From the NCBI GenBank assembly GCA_964533045.1, contig CAZHKT010000031.1, positions 1-29,540 on the forward strand: 29,540 nt of DNA, read 5' to 3'. This document shows, piece after piece, positions 1 to 8,298 of the stretch. The notes below the pieces were generated by a model. The model ran no database searches, was not told the origin of the DNA, and saw only the letters and a program-made list of their open reading frames with translations. Source of the stretch: JACQNR01 sp964533045. Lineage in GTDB: Bacteria; Acidobacteriota; Terriglobia; UBA7540. Position numbers and translations under genes: made by a program. Within the stretch, counting starts at the first letter, position 1; every line of letters begins with the position of its first letter.

Positions 1-1
1 G

Positions 2-676
2 GTGCCACCCCCGCCCCCGCCTCCGCCCCCACCGCCTCCGCCCCCGGCCCCGACCGCTACTCTGACGGCCGAGCCGAGCACCATCGAGCGCGGCAATTCG
101 GTGACCCTGAGCTGGAGCTCGGATAACGCCACCGAACTGAGCATCGCGCCCGGCGTAGGCACGGTGCAGGCGACCGGCTCGCGTTCGGTGAGCCCGACTG
201 AATCCACCACCTACACCTTGACGGCCAAAGGTCCGGGAGGCAGCACGACCGCGACGGCGCGGGTCACCGTGACCCAGCCTCCTCCGCCGCCGCCACCGCC
301 GAAGCCTCAAGTAAGAGAAATCACCGACGAAGAGGACTTCGCTCGCAACATCAAGGATGCGTACTTTGACTACGACAAGTCCGATATCCGGCCCGACGCC
401 CAGCAGGTGTTGAATGCCAACGCCGACTGGTTCAAGCGGCATCCCAGCGTCAGCTTCACCGTTGAGGGCCATTGCGACGAGCGCGGCAGCGAGGAGTACA
501 ACCTCGGGCTGGGCGACCGACGCGCCAACGCGGTGAAGAATTACCTGGTGAATCTCGGCGTCTCCGCCGACCGGATCAATACCATCTCCTACGGCAAGAG
601 CCGTCCGGTCTGCACCGAGTCGAACGAGGGTTGCTGGCAACAGAACCGCCGCGGCCACTTCCGCTACGGGCGGTAA
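2..676 (+). CDS. pal: Pal-like OmpA-domain lipoprotein, 3' part (5' end outside the window)
   Basis: This is the C-terminal 224 residues of a peptidoglycan-associated lipoprotein, which tethers the outer membrane to peptidoglycan in the Tol-Pal system. The visible part begins in a poly-proline tract (about residues 1-15). A beta-rich Ig-like domain (about 16-92) follows, then a second poly-proline linker (93-100) and an OmpA-type peptidoglycan-binding domain (about 112-224). The OmpA domain shows FDYDKSDIRP, the GHCDERGSEEYN peptidoglycan-binding signature and the Pal-type CTESNEGCW end. The open frame reaches base 2 without a convincing start, so the signal peptide and lipobox lie upstream. 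A strong terminator follows, and ybgF comes next, as in tol-pal clusters. The Ig-like insert is unusual for Pal; another OmpA-domain outer-membrane protein is possible but less likely given the neighbour. Confidence 0.85.
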   Translation: MPPPPPPPPPPPPPPAPTATLTAEPSTIERGNSVTLSWSSDNATELSIAPGVGTVQATGSRSVSPTESTTYTLTAKGPGGSTTATARVTVTQPPPPPPPPKPQVREITDEEDFARNIKDAYFDYDKSDIRPDAQQVLNANADWFKRHPSVSFTVEGHCDERGSEEYNLGLGDRRANAVKNYLVNLGVSADRINTISYGKSRPVCTESNEGCWQQNRRGHFRYGR

Positions 677-695
677 TTCCGACCGGGACAACGAC

Positions 696-732
696 ACGCC
701 GGGGAGCCTGCGGGTTCCCCGGCGTTTTTTTT
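696..732 (+). terminator. Rho-independent terminator after pal
   Basis: A perfect 10-bp stem (696-705 pairs with 716-725) with a 10-base loop is followed directly by a run of eight T (725-732). It lies 20 bases after the pal stop codon and should end the tol-pal transcript, which leaves ybgF to its own promoter. Confidence 0.9.
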
Positions 733-748
733 GGGCGGTCGCGGCGGG

Positions 749-778
749 TTGACCGCGCGCGCGACGGAAAGGTACACT
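749..778 (+). promoter_or_regulatory. Likely sigma-70 promoter for ybgF
   Basis: TTGACC (749-754) and TACACT (773-778) are separated by 18 bp, close to the -35/-10 consensus. The site lies between the pal terminator and the ybgF GTG start at 817. Inferred from consensus only. Confidence 0.5.
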
Positions 779-816
779 GACAGAAGGTCGAAATTCCTTG
801 CGTCGAGGTCAGTCGA

Positions 817-1656
817 GTGAAAAAGACTTTCATTCCGGTCCTGGCGGTTTGCATGGTCGGCGGCGCCGCCCTGCCGGCGCACGCGCAGAAGAAAGACACG
901 CTCCTGCTCATGCAGCGCCTGGATACCATGCAGCAGCTGATGATCAATATGCAGAAGACGCTGGACACGCAGACGGCTGTCCTGAAAACCCTCATCGAAC
1001 AGGCGAACGACAACGTTAACTCCATGAAAGCTCAAATGGAGGAACTGCGGAAAGCCACGGGCCAGAATCTGGCGAGCAGCGGCGCGCGGTTTGATGCCAT
1101 GACCGGCGAGATTCAAAGCCTCCATTCCACTCAGGAAGAAGTTCTGGCGCGCCTGGCCAAGCTGAGCGAACAACTGGCTCAGACTCAGAACATCATCCAG
1201 ACGCTGAGTATGCCGCCTGCTGTTGCTCCGGGCGCCGGAACGACGCCCGTTCCGCCCACCGTGCCGGACGCCGAGACGCTCTACAAATCCGGCCTGAGCG
1301 CTTTCAATGGCGGGCAGTATCAGCTCGCCATCCAGTCGTTCCAGGAATACCTGCAGTATTACGGCTCGACCGATCTGGCCTCCAACGCGCAGTTCTATAT
1401 CGGCGAGTCCTACTACAGCCAGGGGGAATACGACAAGGCGATTGAGGAATACACCAAGTGCATCGACCAGTACCCCAAGGGCAATAAAGTTGCCGCGGCG
1501 CAGTTGAAAAAAGGGTATGCTCTGCTGGCCCAGGACAAGGAAAGCTCCGGCATCAAGGAATTGCGCTCGCTGATTCAGCGCTACCCCAGTTCGCGCGAGG
1601 CGGACCTGGCCCGCCAGCGCCTGAAGAAACTGGGCGTCAGCGCCGGCGTCCGTTAA
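817..1656 (+). CDS. ybgF: Tol-Pal cell-division coordinator YbgF/CpoB
   Basis: A 279-residue periplasmic protein. It starts with a signal peptide (about residues 1-23, ending AHA|Q). A coiled-coil region (about 25-115, rich in Q, L, M and E) is followed by a short proline-rich linker and three TPR-type repeats (about 145-270), where the FIGESYYSQGEYDKAI pattern is clear. This is the standard YbgF/CpoB architecture. In E. coli CpoB binds TolA and PBP1B and links outer-membrane constriction to septal peptidoglycan synthesis. The GTG start at 817 is chosen because it opens the signal peptide and has GAGG at 805-808, 8 bases upstream. It lies downstream of pal but behind a terminator and its own promoter. 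ssb follows after 31 bases and may be cotranscribed. Confidence 0.9.
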   Translation: MKKTFIPVLAVCMVGGAALPAHAQKKDTLLLMQRLDTMQQLMINMQKTLDTQTAVLKTLIEQANDNVNSMKAQMEELRKATGQNLASSGARFDAMTGEIQSLHSTQEEVLARLAKLSEQLAQTQNIIQTLSMPPAVAPGAGTTPVPPTVPDAETLYKSGLSAFNGGQYQLAIQSFQEYLQYYGSTDLASNAQFYIGESYYSQGEYDKAIEEYTKCIDQYPKGNKVAAAQLKKGYALLAQDKESSGIKELRSLIQRYPSSREADLARQRLKKLGVSAGVR

Positions 1657-1687
1657 GATATATGAATTTCACTTTCGTGAGGGATCT

Positions 1688-2143
1688 ATGTCAGGTTCCG
1701 TCAACAAGGTCATTCTGATCGGGCGGCTGGGCCGCGACCCGGAAATCAAATACACCCCCAACGGCACACCCATGGCAAAATTCTCCATTGCCACCGACGA
1801 AGTCTATAAGGACCAGAACGGCGAGCAGCAGAGGCGCACCGAATGGCACAACATCGTGGCATGGCGCCGGCTGGCGGAAATCTGCGGCGAGTACCTGACC
1901 AAGGGCAAGCAGGTCTATATCGAGGGCAGCATTCGCAGCCGCCAGTGGGAAGACAAGGAGACGGGCGCCAAGCGGACTGCCTACGACATCGTGGCGCGGG
2001 AGATGAAAATGCTTGGGACGAAGGGTGAAGGCGGCGAGCGGCCCGCGGGCGAGCGCAATGCCACCGCGTCCGGAGCCGCGCCCGCGCGCGAGGCCGACGA
2101 GGTTCCGCCCACCGAAATTACCGACGAAGATATTCCCTTTTAG
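1688..2143 (+). CDS. ssb: Single-stranded DNA-binding protein
   Basis: A 151-residue SSB that coats single-stranded DNA during replication, repair and recombination. The N-terminal OB fold (about residues 1-108) begins SVNKVILIGRLGRDPE and contains the family's FSIATDE and EWHNIVAWRRLAEI segments. A flexible, charged, alanine-rich linker leads to an acidic tail ending DEDIPF, the conserved tip that recruits partner proteins. The ATG at 1688 has GAGGG upstream (1679-1683) and fits the family start exactly. It lies 31 bases after ybgF on the same strand. The next gene is convergent, 42 bases away. Confidence 0.95.
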   Translation: MSGSVNKVILIGRLGRDPEIKYTPNGTPMAKFSIATDEVYKDQNGEQQRRTEWHNIVAWRRLAEICGEYLTKGKQVYIEGSIRSRQWEDKETGAKRTAYDIVAREMKMLGTKGEGGERPAGERNATASGAAPAREADEVPPTEITDEDIPF

Positions 2144-2185
2144 CGATTTCGCGGGGGCATCCGGATTCCGACCGCCGCGACCGGA

Positions 2186-2590
2186 TTACTCCGGAGTCGG
2201 TCCGGGCGGGCGCGGCGGCAGGTCACCGCGCCGCTTTTGTTCCTCAAACTTCTTCAGCATCGCTTCAAATTTAACCGTCTGCTCCGGCGTCAGAACCTGA
2301 CGGATGCGATCGTGGGATTCACTGCGAATCGCGTCAAACTCAGGCCGATGCTGGCTTCGCAGAGCGCGGGTCTTGGCCGCCGTTTCTTCCAGGATGGTGC
2401 GCACCTGAGCGGCCTGGCTGTCGTTCAAGGTAAGCTCCCGCGTCATGCGGCGGAGGATCCGTTCCCGCCGCTCGGCGCCGCTCGGCGGACGCATCAGCCG
2501 CGGACCAAGGAAAAACGTCCCCGCCCCGCCAGCCAGCACGCCGAGCAGAAACGTTACCGCAAAGTAGAGATACCAGCGTCGGGAGTTCAC
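2186..2590 (-). CDS. Membrane-anchored Spy/CpxP/CnrX-like periplasmic protein
   Basis: A 134-residue protein with one N-terminal membrane segment (about residues 6-29), which would leave a periplasmic domain of charged helices. Two LT-type motifs, LTLNDSQ and LTPEQ, are typical of the Spy/CpxP/CnrX/ZraP fold of periplasmic chaperones and metal sensors. The tail is proline-rich. The membrane segment is followed by GTFFLGPR with no signal-peptidase site that I can see, so it is probably anchored, as CnrX is. Its start codon overlaps the anti-sigma stop (ATGA, 4 bases), making it the last gene of the sigma/anti-sigma operon. A role in sensing envelope or metal stress and controlling the anti-sigma factor is inference. 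A soluble chaperone role is the alternative. Confidence 0.7.
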   Translation of the reverse strand: MNSRRWYLYFAVTFLLGVLAGGAGTFFLGPRLMRPPSGAERRERILRRMTRELTLNDSQAAQVRTILEETAAKTRALRSQHRPEFDAIRSESHDRIRQVLTPEQTVKFEAMLKKFEEQKRRGDLPPRPPGPTPE

Positions 2591-3036
2591 CGCGAGTCGC
2601 CTCCCATCGAAGCATCCGGAAGAATGCTGAGATCTTCCGATTCATCCACCCCCCCCGCCAGCAGCACTTCGCTGCTTTCTGAGGAGCTCGAGAAGCTGGC
2701 CTCAATCCTTTCGCGAAGCGAAGCCGGGCTGGAGAGCGTTAGCACGATCACCACGGACGCCGCCAGCAATCCCGCCGCAAGCACGGCGCGCCGCCCGATC
2801 ACTTCCAGCGGTTCGAAGAAGCGCGCGGGCGACTCGCCCAGGCGCCGCAGGACCCGCTCCGAGAATCCCCAGGAGGGCTCCGGCGCCGCCTCCTGCGCCA
2901 GCAGATGGAGTCCCGCCGCGAGCGTCTCCGCATCGCGCGCCATCGCCGCACACTCGGCGCAGGCCGCCAGATGCTCGCGGTCCCCGGCCTCCAGCCTTCC
3001 CTCGATGATCCGGTCCTGTATGTCCGCGCAACGCAT
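2587..3036 (-). CDS. Zinc-finger anti-sigma factor, membrane-bound
   Basis: A 149-residue protein with an N-terminal anti-sigma zinc finger: C3 and then H22-x3-C26-x2-C29, the HxxxCxxC signature of the ZAS/RsrA-like fold. A helical cytoplasmic region, one membrane segment (about residues 84-101) and a short serine- and glutamate-rich periplasmic tail follow. Such proteins hold an ECF sigma factor inactive until an envelope signal releases it. It starts 5 bases after the sigma stop codon and overlaps the next gene by 4 bases, so the three proteins are probably made together. The periplasmic part is only about 48 residues, so signal reception may depend on the downstream Spy-like partner (inference). 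Confidence 0.8.
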   Translation of the reverse strand: MRCADIQDRIIEGRLEAGDREHLAACAECAAMARDAETLAAGLHLLAQEAAPEPSWGFSERVLRRLGESPARFFEPLEVIGRRAVLAAGLLAASVVIVLTLSSPASLRERIEASFSSSSESSEVLLAGGVDESEDLSILPDASMGGDSR

Positions 3037-3041
3037 CGGAT

Positions 3042-3632
3042 TTACCTTCTTCCCTGCAATTGCCTCAGGTCTTGCAGCATTCGCTTGCGGGCGCGGTGCA
3101 GCCGAACTTTCACCGTCCCCACCTTCAAGCCCAGAATCTCGGCGATCTCTTCCACCGACATCCCTTCCAGCTCCTTAAGCGCCATCGCCACCCGGTCTTC
3201 CTCGGGAGCGCGATGCAGCAGTTTCGACACCAGGTCGCGCAGCAGCGCGGCCCGCTCGGGATCGGGGCCGTCCGCCGCCAGATACCGCGCCGGCGATTCG
3301 GCATCGTCCGGGCCGCCGTCAAAACTCTCCACACGATCCCGCATCCCCCGGCGCGCGCGCAGATGATCATAGCAGTGATTGACGGCGATGCGCGCAAGCC
3401 AGGTGCCGAACGACGCCGCCTGATTGTAGCCCCGCATGGCGCGATAGGCTTTCAAAAAGACCTCCTGGCTCAGGTCCTCGACCTGGTCCCGATCGCCCGT
3501 GACGCGGAAGATCAGGGCGAAGACACGGCGCTGGTAGCGTTCGACCAGCGCTCCAAAGGCTTCCCGGTTCCCGCGCTGCGCCTCGCGAACCCACTCCCGC
3601 TCCTGGGCGTCCTGCTGCGCTCGGTTCTCCAT
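3042..3632 (-). CDS. ECF (sigma-24 / RpoE-type) RNA polymerase sigma factor
   Basis: A 196-residue ECF sigma factor. The sigma-2 region (about 22-95) includes ALVERYQRRVFALIFRVTGD and the DLSQEVFLKAYRAM core-binding helix. An FGTWLARIAVNHCYDHLR segment typical of the class follows. The sigma-4 region (about 138-190) has the EEIAEILGLKVGTVKVRLHRAR helix-turn-helix that reads the -35 element. It is the first gene of a sigma/anti-sigma/Spy-like operon. A TATAGT hexamer in the divergent spacer could be a -10 for this operon, but I see no well-spaced -35 and no ECF-type GGAAC/GTC pair at normal spacing. The regulon cannot be told from the sequence. Confidence 0.9.
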   Translation of the reverse strand: MENRAQQDAQEREWVREAQRGNREAFGALVERYQRRVFALIFRVTGDRDQVEDLSQEVFLKAYRAMRGYNQAASFGTWLARIAVNHCYDHLRARRGMRDRVESFDGGPDDAESPARYLAADGPDPERAALLRDLVSKLLHRAPEEDRVAMALKELEGMSVEEIAEILGLKVGTVKVRLHRARKRMLQDLRQLQGRR

Positions 3633-3768
3633 GCGTCGTATCCCAGACGCCCTCTACTATAACTCCGACGATTCCGCCTCAACTGGGGTTACAGGCCGAC
3701 TGCATTTTTTTCACTTCCCGGCCCGAATTTCATTGACCCTTCAAAAAACCTTGTGGAAAAATAAACCC

Positions 3769-4146
3769 ATGATTATAGGAACGAGGTTACGCACACTTCG
3801 TGAAGACCGGAAGCTTTCTCAGGGAGACATCGAGAAGCGGACGGGTTTGTTGCGTTGCTATATTTCCCGGGTGGAGAACGGCCATACCGTTCCCTCCATC
3901 GAAACGCTGGAAAAAATGGCTGCCGCCCTTGGCATTCCTCTCTATCAGATCTTTTACGAGGGCGAGGAGCCGCCGGCCCTTCCGGATCTCAGCAAGCGGG
4001 GGCGCGCGAAGGGCGCCAAGCGCAGCGCCGCGGACGTGAAGGAAGAGCGTTATTTTGAAAAAGTGCGCCGGTTGCTTTCCCGGGTGAAGTCTGAGCGCGA
4101 CCGCGAACTGGTGCTGCATTTGGCACAGAAATTGGCCAGCCGGTAG
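3769..4146 (+). CDS. XRE-family helix-turn-helix regulator
   Basis: A 125-residue regulator with an N-terminal XRE/Cro-type HTH (about residues 4-60). TRLRTLREDRKLSQGDIEKR, YISRVENGHTVPSIETLEK and MAAALGIPLYQIFYEG are the classic phage-repressor-like pattern. A basic linker and a charged helical C-terminus follow. The frame is open back to 3631, but the ATG at 3769 is preferred: the HTH begins there and the upstream residues are low-quality sequence. It is divergent from the ECF operon (136-base spacer) and convergent with guaA. No SinI- or ligand-binding domain is visible. Its target is unknown; autoregulation or control of the divergent operon is possible. Confidence 0.85.
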   Translation: MIIGTRLRTLREDRKLSQGDIEKRTGLLRCYISRVENGHTVPSIETLEKMAAALGIPLYQIFYEGEEPPALPDLSKRGRAKGAKRSAADVKEERYFEKVRRLLSRVKSERDRELVLHLAQKLASR

Positions 4147-4211
4147 GTCTCGCGCGGATCGGTTTGTTTCCATCGAGGCGCCGCGATCGCCAGAGCGGCG
4201 CAGAAGGTGTG

Positions 4212-5750
4212 TTATTCCCATTCGATGGTGCCAGGCGGCTTGGATGTAATGTCCAGCACCACGCGGTTCACGCCCTTTACTTCATTCACAATGCGGGTCG
4301 AAATCCTTTCCAGCAGGCCGTAGGGCAGGCGGGCCCAGTCCGCCGTCATGCCGTCTTCCGATTCCACCGCGCGCACCGCGACGGTGGAGGCGTAGGTACG
4401 AGCATCTCCCATTACGCCCACGCTTGAGACGGGCAGCAACACGGCAAAGGACTGCCAGAGTTTGTGATAGAGTCCGGCCGCCTTGACCTCCTCGACCACG
4501 ATGGCGTCGGCCTCGCGCACCATGCGCAGGCGCTCTTCCGTCACCTCACCGAGAATACGCACCGCCAGGCCCGGTCCGGGGAAGGGCTGCCGGTTCACCA
4601 ACTCGTCATCCAGGCCCAGTTCCCTGCCCACCACCCGCACCTCATCCTTGAAGAGCTCACGCAGGGGCTCGATCAGTTTGAACTGCAGATCCGGGGGCAG
4701 CCCGCCCACGTTGTGGTGGCTCTTGATCACCGCCGCCGGGCCCTTGACCGAAACCGATTCAATCACGTCCGGGTAAAGCGTTCCCTGCACCAGGAATTCG
4801 GGGTTCCCCGCGCTGCGTGCCTCCTCTTCAAACACCCGGATGAATTCCGTGCCGATGATCTTGCGCTTGGTTTCGGGATCGGTCACATCGCGCAGCTTCT
4901 CCAGGAATCGCGCCGAGCGGTCCACTGCGCGCACGTTCAGGTGTGCCTGCTCGCGCAGCTTCGCCGCGACTTTCTCGAATTCGTTCTTGCGCAGCAAGCC
5001 GTTATCCACGAAGACGCAGATCAGCCGGTCGCCGATGGCGCGCCCTACCAGTGTCGCCGCCACGGCGGAGTCCACGCCGCCCGAGAGCGCGCAGAGCGCC
5101 GTGCCGCTGCCCACCTGCTGCCGGATGCGCTCCACCGTCTCCTCGATAAACGAGCGCGGAAACCAGTTGGGGCGAATGCCGCAAATGCCTTCGACGAAAT
5201 TCCTCAGAATGTCACTGCCGCGGTCGGTATGCTTGACCTCGGGGTGGAACTCAACGGCGAACATCCGGGCATCACGATTCTCGATGACCGCGATGGCATT
5301 TTCCGTCCTGCCCGTCACCTTGAAGCCGGGGGGAACGGCCACGACGTGGTCGCCGTGGCTGTTCCAAATCCGCAGCGGCGTGGGAATGCCTCTGAGCAGA
5401 TCGCTTTCACCCGTGATATCGAGCTGGGCAAAGCCGTACTCGCGCCGCGGGGCGGGTTCGACCTTGCCGCCCAGCTGGTAGGACATCCATTGCAGCCCGT
5501 AACAGATGCCCAGCACGGGCAGGCCCATCTTCAGCACGCGCTCGTCGCACACCGGCGACTCCGGATCGTAGACCGACGAAGGCCCGCCGGACAGGATCAG
5601 CGCCTGCGGATTCAGGGCGGCGAGTCTCTCGTGCTCGATCGTGCAGGGCACGATCACCGAGTACACATGCATCTCGCGGATGCGCCGCGCAATCAATTGC
5701 GTCAGCTGCGAACCAAAATCGAGAACGACGAGGGGGCGAGGTTGGTCCAT
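4212..5750 (-). CDS. guaA: GMP synthase (glutamine-hydrolysing)
   Basis: A full-length 512-residue enzyme that makes GMP from XMP, ATP and glutamine in purine synthesis. The class I amidotransferase domain (about 1-195) has the nucleophile C83 in GICYG and the H169/E171 pair in EFHPE. The ATP-pyrophosphatase domain (about 196-390) has the SGGVDS P-loop at 223-228. The C-terminal dimerisation domain contains RQPFPGPGLAVRI and ends KPPGTIEWE, as the family does. GGAG lies 4 bases before the ATG. It follows leuS by 58 bases on the same strand; that gap holds two hairpin repeats but no T-run, so readthrough from the nfo-leuS operon is plausible. Confidence 0.97.
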   Translation of the reverse strand: MDQPRPLVVLDFGSQLTQLIARRIREMHVYSVIVPCTIEHERLAALNPQALILSGGPSSVYDPESPVCDERVLKMGLPVLGICYGLQWMSYQLGGKVEPAPRREYGFAQLDITGESDLLRGIPTPLRIWNSHGDHVVAVPPGFKVTGRTENAIAVIENRDARMFAVEFHPEVKHTDRGSDILRNFVEGICGIRPNWFPRSFIEETVERIRQQVGSGTALCALSGGVDSAVAATLVGRAIGDRLICVFVDNGLLRKNEFEKVAAKLREQAHLNVRAVDRSARFLEKLRDVTDPETKRKIIGTEFIRVFEEEARSAGNPEFLVQGTLYPDVIESVSVKGPAAVIKSHHNVGGLPPDLQFKLIEPLRELFKDEVRVVGRELGLDDELVNRQPFPGPGLAVRILGEVTEERLRMVREADAIVVEEVKAAGLYHKLWQSFAVLLPVSSVGVMGDARTYASTVAVRAVESEDGMTADWARLPYGLLERISTRIVNEVKGVNRVVLDITSKPPGTIEWE

Positions 5751-5761
5751 TTCACTCCGCC

Positions 5762-5808
5762 GGGACGACCTTGAGGTCGCCCAAGACGGGCGGGCATGAA
5801 GCCCGCCC
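5762..5808. repeat. Two adjacent hairpin repeats between leuS and guaA
   Basis: Two inverted repeats lie side by side. The first (5762-5782) pairs CGACC with GGTCG around TTGA and extends to GGG/CCC with one bulged A. The second pairs GGGCGGGC (5788-5795) with GCCCGCCC (5801-5808) around ATGAA. No T-run follows on either strand. They resemble the hairpins at 15235-15353 and look like dispersed REP-type elements. The second reaches the leuS stop codon. Confidence 0.75.
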
Positions 5809-8298
5809 CTACTTTACGACCACATTGACCAGCTTGTTGGGCACGGTGACGACCCTCACGATGCGCTGGTCGGCAACCTGCTGCCGAACGGCAAGCAGGG
5901 CGGCTGCTTCCATATCCTGCACGCTGGAGCCTGTGGCGATGCGGATCCGGGCCCGAAGCTTCCCATTCACCTGGACGGGGATCTCCAGGTCCTCTTCCGC
6001 CGCAAGGTCGGCATGGAACTCCGGCCAGGGGGTGCGCAGCAGCGGCTGGTCGTGTCCCAGCGCTTCCCAGAGCTCGTCGGCGATGTGCGGCGCGAAAGGC
6101 GAGAGCATGACCAGCAGGAACTCCAGCGCCGCCTTGAGGACCTCGGGCCGGATCTTGCCCTCCGCCACCGCGCCCTCCAGGTCTGATATCTCGTTCACCA
6201 GCTCCATCATCATGGCGATGTCGGTGTTGTAGTGCCAGCGTTCTTCCAGGTCAGCCGTGACGTGGCGCAGCGACTGGTGCGCCTTGCGCAGCAGGCGGCG
6301 CTCCTCGGCAGAGAGTCCGTCCGCGCCCCTGGCGGCCGGCCAGGCCGGTACCTCGCGGACCTTGTCCGCGTACCTGGCCGCCAGGCGATAGACCCGGTGG
6401 AGGAAGCGCGACGTGCCTTCGATCCCGGCGTCGCTCCAGTCGAGATCCTTCTCCGGCGGCGCGGCAAACAGCATGTAGAGCCGGACGGTATCGGCGCCGT
6501 ACTTCTCGCACATCTGGACCGGGTCCACGACGTTTCCCTTCGATTTGGACATCTTGGCGCCGTCTTTGATCACCATGCCCTGCGTGAAGAGTCGCGCCAC
6601 GGGCTCGGAAAAATCAACCAGGCCGAGGTCCTTCATCACCTTGCTGAAGAATCGCATATAGATCAGGTGGAGGATGGCGTGCTCGATACCGCCAATATAC
6701 TGATCCACCGGGAACCAGTACTGCACCGCCTCGCGGTCCACCATGGCATCGCGGGCCTGGGGGCTGGTGTAACGGTAGAAGTACCACGAGGAATCAACGA
6801 AGGTGTCCATCGTGTCGGTCTCGCGCCGCGCTGCGCCACCGCACTTCGGGCAGTTCGTTTGCACAAATTCCGGCGCGCTGGCCAGTGGCGACTCGCCCTG
6901 GCCCGTCAGTCGGACGTCGGGCGGCAGAATTACCGGCAGATGCTCTTCCGGCACGGGGACGATGCCGCAGCCTCCGCAATAGATCATGGGAATGGGCGTG
7001 CCCCAATAGCGCTGGCGCGAGATGCCCCAGTCCTTGATGCGAAACTGCACCGTTCCCTGCCCGAAGCCCTTCGCTTCGGCGTCGCGGGTCATGCGCTGCT
7101 GGGCTTCTTCCGAGGTGAGGCCGCTGTATTCACCCGAGTTCACCAGCCGGCCGTAGTCCACGAAGGCGGCGTCCAACTTCTCCGGCAGGCTTCCCTCCAC
7201 GGGCACTATCACCGTTCGGACGGGCAGGCCGTAGGCCGTGCAGAACTCAAAGTCGCGTTGATCGTGCGCGGGCACGGCCATTACCGCACCCGTGCCGTAT
7301 TCGAGCAGGACGAAATTGGCGATCCAGACCGGCACCAGTTCGCCGTTATAGGGATTGCGCGCCTTGAACCCCGTGCCCACGCCGATCTTTTCGAGATTGA
7401 CTTCGACCCGCGCGCGGACCGCCGACGACTTGACGCGCGCCGCCTCTGCCCGGAGCTTTTCGGGAAAAGGCGAATGGGCAATCAGACGCTCGACCATGGG
7501 ATGGTCGGGCGCGATAAAAAGCGCCGTGCAGCCGAAGATCGTGTCCACCCGCGTGGTGAAGACGCGTACCGGCTCGCCCAGCGCTTCCAGTTGAAAATCC
7601 ACGAAGGTACCCAGCGATTTGCCGATCCAGTTCCGTTGCATGGTCAGGACGCGCTCGGGCCAGCGCACCAGGTCTTTCATGTCCTCCAGCAGGCGCTCGG
7701 CGTAGGCGGTGATCCTGAAGAACCACTGCTCCAGTTCGCGCTCGACCACCGGCGTGTCTTCATGGCGCCAGCAGCAGCCGTCCACCACCTGCTCGTTGGC
7801 CAGCACCGTCTGGCATTGCTCGCACCAGTTCACGCGGCTCTTCTTGCGATAGGCGAGACCGCACTCGAACATCTTGAGGAAGAACCACTGGTTCCAGCGG
7901 TAATAGTCGGGCACGCAGGTGGCGATCTCCCGCCGCCAGTCGTAACTGATCCCCAGGCGTTGGAGCTGTCCGCGCATGCGATCGATGTAACTGAACGTGA
8001 ACTCGGAGGGGTGCCGCTGGTTCTTGATGGCGGCGTTTTCGGCGGGCAGGCCGAATGCGTCCCACCCGATAGGGTGCAGCACGTTGAAGCCCTTCATCCA
8101 CATGTAGCGGGCCAGCGCGTCGCCGATGGAATAATTCCGCACGTGGCCCATGTGAATGTCGCCCGAAGGATAGGGCAGCATCTCGAGGACGTAATACTTC
8201 TTCCGCCCCGCCTCTTCATCCGCATTGAAAAGCTGGAGGTCGCTCCAACGCTTCTGCCACTTGGCTTCGATGCTTTGCGGGTTATAGACGGCTTCCAT
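5809..8298 (-). CDS. leuS: Leucyl-tRNA synthetase
   Basis: An 829-residue class Ia synthetase that charges tRNA-Leu with leucine. The HIGH-type motif is HMGH at residues 49-52 and the KMSKS motif is at 582-586. Between them lie the zinc-ribbon-like WCEQC insert, the CP1 editing domain (about 220-400) with the GTGAVMAVPAHDQRD editing signature, and DSSWYFYRYT just before the catalytic second half. The C-terminal anticodon-binding helices and VQVNGKLRARI end are intact. The start codon overlaps the stop of the upstream 127-residue gene by one base (TGATG), which suggests translational coupling. The stop codon lies at the edge of a hairpin repeat. Confidence 0.97.
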   Translation of the reverse strand: MEAVYNPQSIEAKWQKRWSDLQLFNADEEAGRKKYYVLEMLPYPSGDIHMGHVRNYSIGDALARYMWMKGFNVLHPIGWDAFGLPAENAAIKNQRHPSEFTFSYIDRMRGQLQRLGISYDWRREIATCVPDYYRWNQWFFLKMFECGLAYRKKSRVNWCEQCQTVLANEQVVDGCCWRHEDTPVVERELEQWFFRITAYAERLLEDMKDLVRWPERVLTMQRNWIGKSLGTFVDFQLEALGEPVRVFTTRVDTIFGCTALFIAPDHPMVERLIAHSPFPEKLRAEAARVKSSAVRARVEVNLEKIGVGTGFKARNPYNGELVPVWIANFVLLEYGTGAVMAVPAHDQRDFEFCTAYGLPVRTVIVPVEGSLPEKLDAAFVDYGRLVNSGEYSGLTSEEAQQRMTRDAEAKGFGQGTVQFRIKDWGISRQRYWGTPIPMIYCGGCGIVPVPEEHLPVILPPDVRLTGQGESPLASAPEFVQTNCPKCGGAARRETDTMDTFVDSSWYFYRYTSPQARDAMVDREAVQYWFPVDQYIGGIEHAILHLIYMRFFSKVMKDLGLVDFSEPVARLFTQGMVIKDGAKMSKSKGNVVDPVQMCEKYGADTVRLYMLFAAPPEKDLDWSDAGIEGTSRFLHRVYRLAARYADKVREVPAWPAARGADGLSAEERRLLRKAHQSLRHVTADLEERWHYNTDIAMMMELVNEISDLEGAVAEGKIRPEVLKAALEFLLVMLSPFAPHIADELWEALGHDQPLLRTPWPEFHADLAAEEDLEIPVQVNGKLRARIRIATGSSVQDMEAAALLAVRQQVADQRIVRVVTVPNKLVNVVVK

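Noticed and set aside
2237..3178. Plus-strand open frame of 313 residues across the anti-sigma and Spy-like genes
   Set aside because: Low-complexity Ser/Arg/Ala product; the minus-strand genes have signatures and overlap in operon style.
4464..5774. Open frame of 436 residues antisense to guaA
   Set aside because: Shadow of a complete GMP synthase; no domain features of its own.
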